Shown in pieces: positions 50,365-58,571 of a DNA stretch of 64,000 bases; position 1 is the first letter of the stretch; each line of letters opens with the position of its first letter. Under the pieces are notes generated by a model. The model made no database searches. It saw nothing but the letters and a program-made list of their open reading frames with translations, and was not told where the DNA came from. The stretch is from Streptomyces phaeofaciens (GTDB lineage Bacteria > Actinomycetota > Actinomycetes > Streptomycetales > Streptomycetaceae), in NCBI RefSeq assembly GCF_014648915.1, contig NZ_BMSA01000035.1, positions 32,958-96,957 on the forward strand. Direction: 5' to 3'. The position numbers and the translations under genes were made by a program.

Positions 50365-51387
50365 TCACTGGTCCCAGAGCGCCCCGAGCGTCACGAGTTC
50401 CCCGTGGTACTCGATCCGGTCCGCCCACTCCGTCGGCCACGCCTCGGCGCCCGCGTACGCGCCGGCGAAGGCGCCCGCCAGACAGGCGATGGAGTCGGAG
50501 TCGCCGGAGGAGCAGGCGGCCCGGCGCAGCGCGGTGACCGGCTCGTCGGGGAAGAGCAGGAAGCACAGCAGGCCGGTGGCCATGGCCTCCTCGGCGATCC
50601 ATCCCTCCCCCGTGACCAGGCACGGGTCGTCCTCGGGCGCGGGGACGCGCAAGGCCTTCTCGAGGCGCTCCAGCACGCCCAGGCACTCGTCCCAGCCGCG
50701 CGCGATGAAGTGCTCCGGAGAGGGGTCCTGGCTGCGGGTCCACAGGTCGCCCAGCCAGCGGTGGTGGTAGCGGGAGCGGTTGTCGACGGCGTACGCCTTC
50801 AGGAGCCCGACCAGGGCCGTCGGCTCGGCGCCCTGGGTGAGCAGCCGTACGGCGTGGGCGGTGAGGTCGGAGGCGGCGAGCGCGGTGGGGTGCCCGTGCG
50901 TGAGGGCGGACTGGAGCTGGGCGGCCCCGGCCCGCTGCTCCTCGCTGAGGCCGGGGGCGAGACCGACGGGCGCGACGCGCATGTTGGCACCGCAGCCCTT
51001 GGAGCCGATCTGGCTGGCGTCCTGCCACTCGCGCCGCTCGTCCTTGAGCAGGTTGCAGGCGGTCAGGCAGGTCCGGCCGGGAGCCCGGTTGTTGTCGGGA
51101 GACTGATACCAGTCCACGAACTCCTCGCGCAGCGGCCGCGTCAGCCGGGTGGGCACGAGCAGGCCCCGGTCCATGGCGGTCCGCAGGGCCCGGCCCACCG
51201 CGAGGGTCATCTGGGTGTCGTCGGAGACCAGGGCGCGGTTCGGCAGCTCCATCTCCCGCCACGGCCCGCATTTGGCGAGGATCGACGCGACGTCGTTGAA
51301 CTCGGTCGGAAACCCGAGCGCGTCCCCCAGCGCGAGTCCCAGCAGGGACCCGGTGGCGCGCTTCCTGGCGGTGGTCGTGGCGGTCAT
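50365..51387 (-). CDS. ADP-ribosylglycohydrolase (DraG-like)
   Basis: 340-residue hydrolase of the DraG family, which removes ADP-ribose from proteins or small molecules. The N-terminal signature GSLLGLALGDALGFPTEF, the metal motif VSDDTQMTLAVGRAL and the C-terminal SGDSDSIACLAGAFAGAYAG (two-metal Mg/Mn site) are intact. ATG at 51387 overlaps the NrtR stop by 4 bases (ATGA) and has GGAAGGA upstream. Coupling to NrtR puts it in the NAD/ADP-ribose regulon. Confidence 0.92.
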   Translation of the reverse strand: MTATTTARKRATGSLLGLALGDALGFPTEFNDVASILAKCGPWREMELPNRALVSDDTQMTLAVGRALRTAMDRGLLVPTRLTRPLREEFVDWYQSPDNNRAPGRTCLTACNLLKDERREWQDASQIGSKGCGANMRVAPVGLAPGLSEEQRAGAAQLQSALTHGHPTALAASDLTAHAVRLLTQGAEPTALVGLLKAYAVDNRSRYHHRWLGDLWTRSQDPSPEHFIARGWDECLGVLERLEKALRVPAPEDDPCLVTGEGWIAEEAMATGLLCFLLFPDEPVTALRRAACSSGDSDSIACLAGAFAGAYAGAEAWPTEWADRIEYHGELVTLGALWDQ

Positions 51388-52103
51388 GCGGGTCCTTCCC
51401 GGGGCGGGCGGAGCAGGGGCGGGTGGAGCGTGGTGGCGGTGCCCGCGCGGTAGAGGGCGGCCGGTTTGCCCCGGCCGCCGGTCAGCCGGGCGACGCCGCC
51501 GGGTACCGGCTCGACGAAGCCCGGCGTGGTGAGGACCTTGCGGCGGAAGTTGGGGCGGTCGAGCGCCGTCCCCCACACCGTCTCGTAGACCCGCTGGAGC
51601 TCCCCGAGGGTGAACTCGGGCGCGCAGAAGGCGGTGGCGAGGCAGCTGTACTCGAGCTTGGCGCCGACCCGGTCGTGGGCGTCGGCCAGGATCCGGTCGT
51701 GGTCGAAGGCGAGCGGGCCCGTGCCGTCGTAGGGCAGCCAGCGGGCCTGTGCCGCGTCGCCGCCGCCGAGCGGTTCGGGCGCGTGCGGCAGCAGTGCGGC
51801 GAAGGCGACGGAGACGACCCGCATCCGGGGGTCGCGGTCCGGTTCGCTGTAGGTGCGCAGCTGCTCCAGGTGCAGTCCGGAGACGTCGGCGAGGCCGGTC
51901 TCCTCGGCGAGTTCACGCCGCGCGGCCGTCTCGGCGGACTCGTCGGGCAGGACGAAGCCCCCGGGCAGCGCCCACGTCCCTGCGTACGGCTCCTGTCCGC
52001 GCTCGACGAGCAGCACATGGAGCGCGCCCGCGCGCAGGGTGAGGACGGCGAGGTCGACGGTGACGGCGAAGGGTTCGTAGGCGTACTTGTCGTACCCGTC
52101 CAT
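51384..52103 (-). CDS. nrtR: NrtR: Nudix-winged-helix regulator of NAD metabolism
   Basis: 239-residue NrtR. An N-terminal Nudix-like sensor domain (VTVDLAVLTLRAGALHVLLV, GGFVLPDESAETAARRELAEE: a partly conserved Nudix box that senses ADP-ribose) and a C-terminal winged helix (GELQRVYETVWGTALDRPNFRRKV). It represses NAD salvage or turnover genes until ADP-ribose builds up. It is first of the operon with the DraG-like gene. A matching operator is at 52155-52171, 52 bases upstream. Confidence 0.9.
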   Translation of the reverse strand: MDGYDKYAYEPFAVTVDLAVLTLRAGALHVLLVERGQEPYAGTWALPGGFVLPDESAETAARRELAEETGLADVSGLHLEQLRTYSEPDRDPRMRVVSVAFAALLPHAPEPLGGGDAAQARWLPYDGTGPLAFDHDRILADAHDRVGAKLEYSCLATAFCAPEFTLGELQRVYETVWGTALDRPNFRRKVLTTPGFVEPVPGGVARLTGGRGKPAALYRAGTATTLHPPLLRPPREGPA

Positions 52104-52154
52104 CTGCGGTCACCTCCTGGGAGTCGGGTGGGCCGGGGAGAACCGGCCTCACTA

Positions 52155-52171
52155 ATAGTCGTTACGACTAT
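52155..52171 (-). promoter_or_regulatory. NrtR operator
   Basis: ATAGTCGT-T-ACGACTAT, a perfect 17-bp inverted repeat with a single central base, in the expected promoter position. Adjacent TAATAG/TATAAA bases may be promoter elements. Confidence 0.7.
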
Positions 52172-52235
52172 AAAGAGCCCGCCCCCGCTCCACAACCCCT
52201 CAGCGCCTCTCGGCGGCCCTGGCGCGCACAAGGAA

Positions 52236-52268
52236 GCGGCCGGTACCGGGAAACCCGGTACCGGCCGC
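52236..52268 (-). terminator. Hairpin after the rluB gene
   Basis: GCGGCCGGTACCGGG-AAA-CCCGGTACCGGCCGC, 15-bp perfect stem, 23 bases beyond the rluB stop on the minus strand. Confidence 0.82.
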
Positions 52269-52290
52269 CACAGCCCCGCTGGAGACGCTT

Positions 52291-53463
52291 CTAGAGGTCG
52301 ACTTCCTTCATCAGCATCCCGACCTCCGTGTTGGACAGCCGTCGCAGCCAGCCCGACTTCTGGTCGCCCAGGGTGATCGGGCCGAAGGCGACCCGCACCA
52401 GCTTGTCGACCGGGAAGCCGGCCTCGGCCAGCATGCGGCGCACGATGTGCTTGCGGCCCTCGTGCAGGGTGACCTCGACGAGGTAGTTCTTGCCGGTCTG
52501 CTCGACGACCCGGAAGTGGTCGGCCTTGGCGTAGCCGTCCTCCAGCTGGATGCCGTCCTTGAGCCGCTTGCCCAGGTCCCGCGGGATGGGGCCGACGATG
52601 TGCGCGAGGTAGACCTTCTTCACGCCGTACTTGGGGTGGGTCAGCCGGTGCGCCAGCTCGCCGTGGTTGGTGAGCAGGATGACGCCCTCGGTCTCGGTGT
52701 CGAGCCGCCCCACGTGGAAGAGCCGCGTCTCGCGGTTGGTGACGTAGTCGCCGAGGCACTGCCGGCCCTCGTTGTCCTCCATCGTCGAGACGACACCGGC
52801 CGGCTTGTTCAGCGAGAAGAACTGGTACGACTGGGTCGCCACGGTCAGCCCGTCGACCTTGACCTCGTCGTGCTCCGGGTCGACCCGCTTGCCCTGCTCC
52901 AGGACGATCTCGCCGTTGACCTCGACCCGGGCCTGCTCGATCAGCTCCTCGCAGGAACGCCGGGAGCCGTAGCCCGCGCGCGCGAGGACCTTCTGGAGCC
53001 GCTCGCCCTCCTGCTCGGCGCCCGGGAAGGTCTTGGGCAGCTTGACGTCCTTCTTGCCCGCGTACCGGTCGCGGTTGCGCTCCTCGGCACGGGCGTCGTA
53101 CTCACGGGAGGTGGCGGGCGCCCAACGCCCCCGGCCGGTGCCCGAAGACTGCTTCGGGCCGCCCTTGGCCCCACCGCGCGCCGAAGCGCCGCGCCCGGAC
53201 TTGGGGCCCTCCGGGGAGGCGCCGGGGCCTACGTCGTAGCGGCGCTCCTCGGGGCGGGGCTTGCTCGGCCGGCCGCCCCGCTCGTCGTCGCGGCTCCTGC
53301 CGGCGCCACGGGGATTACCGCGCCCACCGCCGCTCGCGCCGCGTCCACCACCGCTTCCGCCGCTCGCGCCGCGTCCACCGCTGTTCCCGCCGCGGCCGCC
53401 GCTGTTGCCACCACGGCTCCCGCCGTTGTTTCCGCTGCTGTTCCTGCCGCTGCTGCTTCGCAT
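52291..53463 (-). CDS. rluB: 23S rRNA pseudouridine synthase (RluB/RsuA family) with long disordered N-terminus
   Basis: 390-residue RNA-modification enzyme. Residues 1-155 are a Gly/Arg/Ser-rich extension with RGG-like repeats. The S4 domain RLQKVLARAGYGSRRSCEEL precedes the catalytic domain with GRLDTETEGVILLTNHGEL (catalytic Asp in LDT/S) and KGVKKVYLAHIVG-type blocks. The N-terminal tail probably binds RNA, but its role is unknown. ATG at 53463 overlaps the scpB stop by one base. Confidence 0.9.
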   Translation of the reverse strand: MRSSSGRNSSGNNGGSRGGNSGGRGGNSGGRGASGGSGGGRGASGGGRGNPRGAGRSRDDERGGRPSKPRPEERRYDVGPGASPEGPKSGRGASARGGAKGGPKQSSGTGRGRWAPATSREYDARAEERNRDRYAGKKDVKLPKTFPGAEQEGERLQKVLARAGYGSRRSCEELIEQARVEVNGEIVLEQGKRVDPEHDEVKVDGLTVATQSYQFFSLNKPAGVVSTMEDNEGRQCLGDYVTNRETRLFHVGRLDTETEGVILLTNHGELAHRLTHPKYGVKKVYLAHIVGPIPRDLGKRLKDGIQLEDGYAKADHFRVVEQTGKNYLVEVTLHEGRKHIVRRMLAEAGFPVDKLVRVAFGPITLGDQKSGWLRRLSNTEVGMLMKEVDL

Positions 53464-54092
53464 CAAAGTTCCGTCTTGTCGTCTGCGTCCTCGGAATCCG
53501 GAGCGTCCGGATCGAACGACGGGACCCCTTCCTGGGTCTCGGCCTCGATCGCCTCCGCCTCCGGGAGGAAGGGCGCGAGCTCCGGGAGCTCGTCCAGGCC
53601 GCGCAGGCCCATCCGCTCCAGGAAATAGTTCGTCGTCGTGTACAGGATCGCACCTGTTTCGGGTTCCGCGCCCGCCTCCTCGACCAGACCGCGCTGGAGA
53701 AGGGTCCGCATCACGCCGTCGCAGTTCACTCCGCGCACCGCGGAGACCCTGCTGCGGCTGACCGGCTGGCGGTAGGCGACGACCGCCAGGGTCTCCAGCG
53801 CCGCCTGGGTGAGCCGGGCCTGCTGCCCGTCCAGCACGAACCGCTCGACGGCTCGCGCGTACCCGGCCCGGGTGTAGAACCGCCAGCCGCCCGCGACGAA
53901 CCGCAGCTCGAAGCCGCGCCCCTGCACGGTGTACTCGTCGGCCAGCTCCCGCAGCGCGTCCGCGATCTGCCGCCGGGGCCGCTCCAGGATCTTCGCGAGG
54001 TGCTCCTCGGTCGCGGGTTCGTCCACGACCATGAGGACGGCCTCCAGGGCCGGCTTGAGGTCGAGTGCGGCGACGGTCTCCTCGCTCATCAC
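53463..54092 (-). CDS. scpB: Segregation and condensation protein ScpB
   Basis: 209-residue winged-helix subunit of the SMC-ScpAB condensin. Two WHD regions: LKPALEAVLMVVDEPATEEHL and the later SRSRVSAVRGVNCDGVMRTLLQRGLVEE, ending in an acidic disordered tail. It binds ScpA. ATG overlaps the scpA stop by 4 bases. Confidence 0.92.
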   Translation of the reverse strand: MMSEETVAALDLKPALEAVLMVVDEPATEEHLAKILERPRRQIADALRELADEYTVQGRGFELRFVAGGWRFYTRAGYARAVERFVLDGQQARLTQAALETLAVVAYRQPVSRSRVSAVRGVNCDGVMRTLLQRGLVEEAGAEPETGAILYTTTNYFLERMGLRGLDELPELAPFLPEAEAIEAETQEGVPSFDPDAPDSEDADDKTEL

Positions 54093-55186
54093 GGCTTCCT
54101 CTCCTTCTCGGGCTCCTCGGGCGGCCGGTCGAACTCGTCGGTGACCGTCGGCGTCTCGTCCCCGTCCCCGCCGGTCCAGCGCACCAGCAGTTCGCCGAGC
54201 GCGGTCTCCTGGTCGAGGGCGACGGCCTTCTCCCGGTACAGCTCCAGCAGGGCCAGGAACCGGGCGACGACGGTGAGGGTGTCGTCGGTGTCCTGCACCA
54301 GCACCCGGAAGCTGGCCTCCCCCAGCTCGCGCAGCCGCGTGACGACGATCCCCGCCTGCTCCTGCACGCTCACCAGCGGCGCGTGGATGTGGTCGACGTA
54401 CACCTGCGGCTTGGGTCGGGGCTGCATCGCCTTGACCGCGAGCCGGGCGAAGCCCTCCGCGCCGATGCTGATCACCACGTCGGGCAGCAGCGCGGCGTGG
54501 TGCGGTTCGAGGCCGACGGTGCGGGGATAGCGCCGGGACTCCACGTCGAGGCGGTGCGTGAAGATGTCGGCGATCTGCTTGTAGGCGCGGTACTGGAGCA
54601 GCCGGGCGAACAGCAGGTCCCGCGCCTCCAGCAGGGCGAGGTCGGCCTCGTCCTCGATCTCGGCGACGGGCAGCAGGCGGGCCGCCTTCAGATCGAGCAG
54701 GGTGGCGGCGACGACGAGGAACTCGGTCGTCTGGTCCAGATCCCAGTCCGGCCCCATCGCCCTGATGTGCGCCATGAACTCGTCGGTCACCTTCGACAGC
54801 GCGACCTCGGTGACGTCCAGCTTGTGCCTGGAGATCAGCTGGAGCAGCAGATCGAAGGGCCCCTCGAAATTGGCGAGCCGCACCTTGAAGACGCCGTCGG
54901 GAACCCCGGGCGCCTCGGGAACGGAATCCGGAGCGACGGGCTCGGGTTCGGGCGCGATGAGTTCGGGCGCGGTGGGTTCAGGAGCGTCGGGTTCCGGAGG
55001 GGAGGCTTCGGGACCGGCGGGCTCCGCAGCGTCGGGCTCCGCCACGACAGGTTCAGGGACGGGCTCCGGTACGACGACCTCGGGCTCCCGCTCGACGGGC
55101 GGCACCGCTCCCGGCCCCCGCCCCAGCGCACGCCGACGACCGCCGGATGCACCGGAACCGGGAACAGGAACGTCGTTCGAGGTCAT
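54089..55186 (-). CDS. scpA: Segregation and condensation protein ScpA (kleisin)
   Basis: 365-residue kleisin. The first 100 residues are an unusual Pro/Glu/Val-rich extension (repeats of EPx and PEP). The kleisin N-terminal domain is FKVRLANFEGPFDLLLQLI, followed by ALSKVTDEFMAHI and the C-terminal ALLELYREKAVALDQ. It links SMC heads and shapes the chromosome. The long acidic tail could modulate SMC contact. ATG start. Confidence 0.92.
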   Translation of the reverse strand: MTSNDVPVPGSGASGGRRRALGRGPGAVPPVEREPEVVVPEPVPEPVVAEPDAAEPAGPEASPPEPDAPEPTAPELIAPEPEPVAPDSVPEAPGVPDGVFKVRLANFEGPFDLLLQLISRHKLDVTEVALSKVTDEFMAHIRAMGPDWDLDQTTEFLVVAATLLDLKAARLLPVAEIEDEADLALLEARDLLFARLLQYRAYKQIADIFTHRLDVESRRYPRTVGLEPHHAALLPDVVISIGAEGFARLAVKAMQPRPKPQVYVDHIHAPLVSVQEQAGIVVTRLRELGEASFRVLVQDTDDTLTVVARFLALLELYREKAVALDQETALGELLVRWTGGDGDETPTVTDEFDRPPEEPEKERKP

Positions 55187-55204
55187 AGCCCTCGCAGGCT
55201 ACCG

Positions 55205-55789
55205 CTACCGCCCGCGCAGCCGTCGTACGAGGATGCTCGCCTCTCCGCGGGTCTCCAGATCGGCCAGCACCACGGCGACCGCCTCGCGCACGATCCGTCC
55301 CCGGTCCACGGCCAGCCCGTGTTCGCCCCGGAGCACCAGGCGGGCGTGCTCCAGGTCCATCAGTTCCTCGGCGGACACGTACACGGTGATCTTCTCGTCG
55401 TGCCGCTCCCGCCCGCTGGGCCGGCGGGCCGCCGCCCGGCCCCGTTTGCGCGACTGCCCCTCGCCGGAGGCACCCGTGGCAGAACCTTCCTGCGCCGGTA
55501 CCCCCTGCCGGCGCGCCGATCGTTCGGCGCCCCGGCTGCGGGACTCGGCGTCGTTCTGCTCGGCGTCGGCCGCCACATGCTCGGCGCCCTCGCCGTCCCC
55601 GCCCTGCGCGGGTACGGCCTGCGGCGCGTCCTCGCCCGAGGCGGCGGCCACCCCGTCGCTCTCGCCCGCCGGCGCCGGCACCCGGGCCTCGCCACCCGGC
55701 TGGCGCCGGGGCGCGGACGGCTGAAGCGCCGTTCCCCCTGTCGTACGGAAGAGTTCGTCGGCCCCCGGCAGACTCACTCGGCGTGACAC
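55205..55789 (-). CDS. Ribbon-helix-helix protein next to parA
   Basis: 194-residue protein. The first about 120 residues are a disordered Ala/Gly/Arg/Gln-rich tail. The C-terminal about 60 residues (KITVYVSAEELMDLEHARLV, then DRGRIVREAVAVVLADLE) look like a ribbon-helix-helix or ParB-like partner DNA-binding domain. GTG at 55789; the start overlaps the ParA stop by 16 bases. As the gene behind a ParA ATPase it is a likely site-binding partner or regulator. Role inferred. Confidence 0.72.
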   Translation of the reverse strand: MSRRVSLPGADELFRTTGGTALQPSAPRRQPGGEARVPAPAGESDGVAAASGEDAPQAVPAQGGDGEGAEHVAADAEQNDAESRSRGAERSARRQGVPAQEGSATGASGEGQSRKRGRAAARRPSGRERHDEKITVYVSAEELMDLEHARLVLRGEHGLAVDRGRIVREAVAVVLADLETRGEASILVRRLRGR

Positions 55790-56952
55790 CGGGCGAGCAC
55801 CTCCCTGGCGAGCTGGCGATAGGCGGCGGCACCGACGGAGTTGGAGGCGTAGGTGGTGATCGGCTCACCGGCGACCGTGGTCTCCGGGAAGCGGACCGTG
55901 CGCCCGATGACCGTGTGGTAGACGTGATCGTCGAAGGCCTCGACGACCCGTGCGAGCACCTCACGGCTGTGCACCGTGCGGGAGTCGTACATGGTGGCGA
56001 GGATGCCGTCGAGCTCCAGCTCCGGGTTGAGCCGTTCCTGGACCTTCTCGATGGTCTCGGTCAGCAGGGCCACACCGCGCAGTGCGAAGAACTCGCACTC
56101 CAGCGGCACGATCACCTTGTGCGCGGCCGTCAGCGCGTTCACGGTCAGCAGACCGAGCGAGGGCTGACAGTCGATGACGATGTAGTCGTAGTCGTCCATC
56201 AGCGGCTTCAGCGCCCGCTGGAGGGTCGACTCGCGCGCGACCTCGGAGACCAGCTGGACCTCGGCGGCCGACAGGTCGATGTTGCTCGGCAGCAGGTCCA
56301 TGTTGGGGACCGCCGTCTTCAGGAGCACCTCGTCGGCCGACATGCCCCGCTCCATGAGCAGGTTGTAGACCGTGAGGTCGAGCTCCATCGGATTGACACC
56401 GAGGCCGACCGACAGCGCGCCCTGCGGGTCGAAGTCCACGAGCAGGACGCGGCGTCCGTACTCCGCGAGCGCGGCACCCAGGTTGATGGTCGACGTCGTC
56501 TTGCCGACGCCGCCCTTCTGGTTGCACATCGCGATGATCGTCGCGGGTCCGTGCTGCGTCAGCGGTCCCGGGATCGGGAAGTACGGCAGCGGGCGTCCGG
56601 TCGGGCCGACGCGCTCACGGCGCTGCCGTGCCGCGTCGGGCGCGAGCGTGGCCGCGTACTCCGGGTCCGGCTCGTATTCGGCGTCGGGGTCGTAGAAGTG
56701 CCCGTCGGGCAGTTCGTCGTAGTCGGCGAAGTGGTTGCGGGGCGCGCCACTTCCGTCGCCGGCCATGGCGTTCACGTGATGACCGTCCATGCTCTGGTGT
56801 GCTGACAGAGCCGTGCGGGGGCTGGTCTGGCTCTGGTGGGCTGCGAAGGTTCGGACAGCGACGGAGCCGACAGCCTCGAGCCCCGCGGGACCTGGGTCCC
56901 GCGTAGGCATTCCTGGTTGACCACCCCCGGGAGCAAATGTCGACTCATTCAC
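55774..56952 (-). CDS. ParA-family partition ATPase with long N-terminal extension
   Basis: 392-residue Walker ATPase. About 135 N-terminal residues are an acidic, low-complexity extension not seen in the canonical partition ParA. The deviant Walker A is KGGVGKTT (146-153), followed by VLLVDFDPQGALSVGLG, DYIVIDCQPSLG and IVPLECEFFAL. GTG at 56952 with AAGGAGGT 10 bases upstream. It heads a parA-RHH-scpA-scpB-rluB operon, placing DNA-positioning, kleisin and ribosome genes together. No parS was seen nearby. Confidence 0.88.
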   Translation of the reverse strand: MNESTFAPGGGQPGMPTRDPGPAGLEAVGSVAVRTFAAHQSQTSPRTALSAHQSMDGHHVNAMAGDGSGAPRNHFADYDELPDGHFYDPDAEYEPDPEYAATLAPDAARQRRERVGPTGRPLPYFPIPGPLTQHGPATIIAMCNQKGGVGKTTSTINLGAALAEYGRRVLLVDFDPQGALSVGLGVNPMELDLTVYNLLMERGMSADEVLLKTAVPNMDLLPSNIDLSAAEVQLVSEVARESTLQRALKPLMDDYDYIVIDCQPSLGLLTVNALTAAHKVIVPLECEFFALRGVALLTETIEKVQERLNPELELDGILATMYDSRTVHSREVLARVVEAFDDHVYHTVIGRTVRFPETTVAGEPITTYASNSVGAAAYRQLAREVLARCHAE

Positions 56953-57311
56953 AAGTCGTCTTACCTCCTTGGTGACCAGGAAACTTCTAGACAAGGTCAG
57001 CGTGGCACCATGCCGACGGTTGGCGACTCTATGGCGTGTCGGGCGTCCGCAGCAACACAATCCGCCGGACCCGGCCCGATGTGTCGGCAATGAAACATCC
57101 CGCTGTCAAGGGCGTACGGCCGTCGCACGGCGGGTTTCACCGGTGTGCGAATCGGTCCAAGGGTTACGTTCGAGGCGAGTTGACCGAGTGCCGCAAAGTG
57201 ACCATACACACATCCGGCCGGACCTTGTGGGGCAAGGTCCGGCCGGTCGTGCGCCATTGACGCGCCAAGTTGACGTATCGCCTTTACGAAAAGGTGACTT
57301 ACCCGGGAAGG
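56953..57311. other. Non-coding region between parA and ald, with ald terminator
   Basis: 359 bases. The right end carries the ald hairpin (57214-57246); the left end should contain the parA promoter. No gene or parS-like site recognised. Confidence 0.55.
57214..57246 (-). terminator. Hairpin terminator after ald
   Basis: CCGGCCGGACCTTG-TGGGG-CAAGGTCCGGCCGG, perfect 14-bp stem, 65 bases past the ald stop. Confidence 0.82.
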
Positions 57312-58436
<1,125 letters not shown>

Positions 58437-58571
58437 GGTCCTTGGCTCAGAGGGTGTGGGGGCACAGCAAGAGAAACCCGGATGTAGCGGGCACATCGGG
58501 ATACACCGCAGGAGAAGGTGCGGCAGAGCCAGTCTAATGAAGGTGTTCCCGCTGTCTAGCCTTTCAATGCA

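Noticed and set aside
56953..57311. parS partition site near parA
   Set aside because: No TGTTTCACGTGAAACA-like palindrome found in the parA upstream region.
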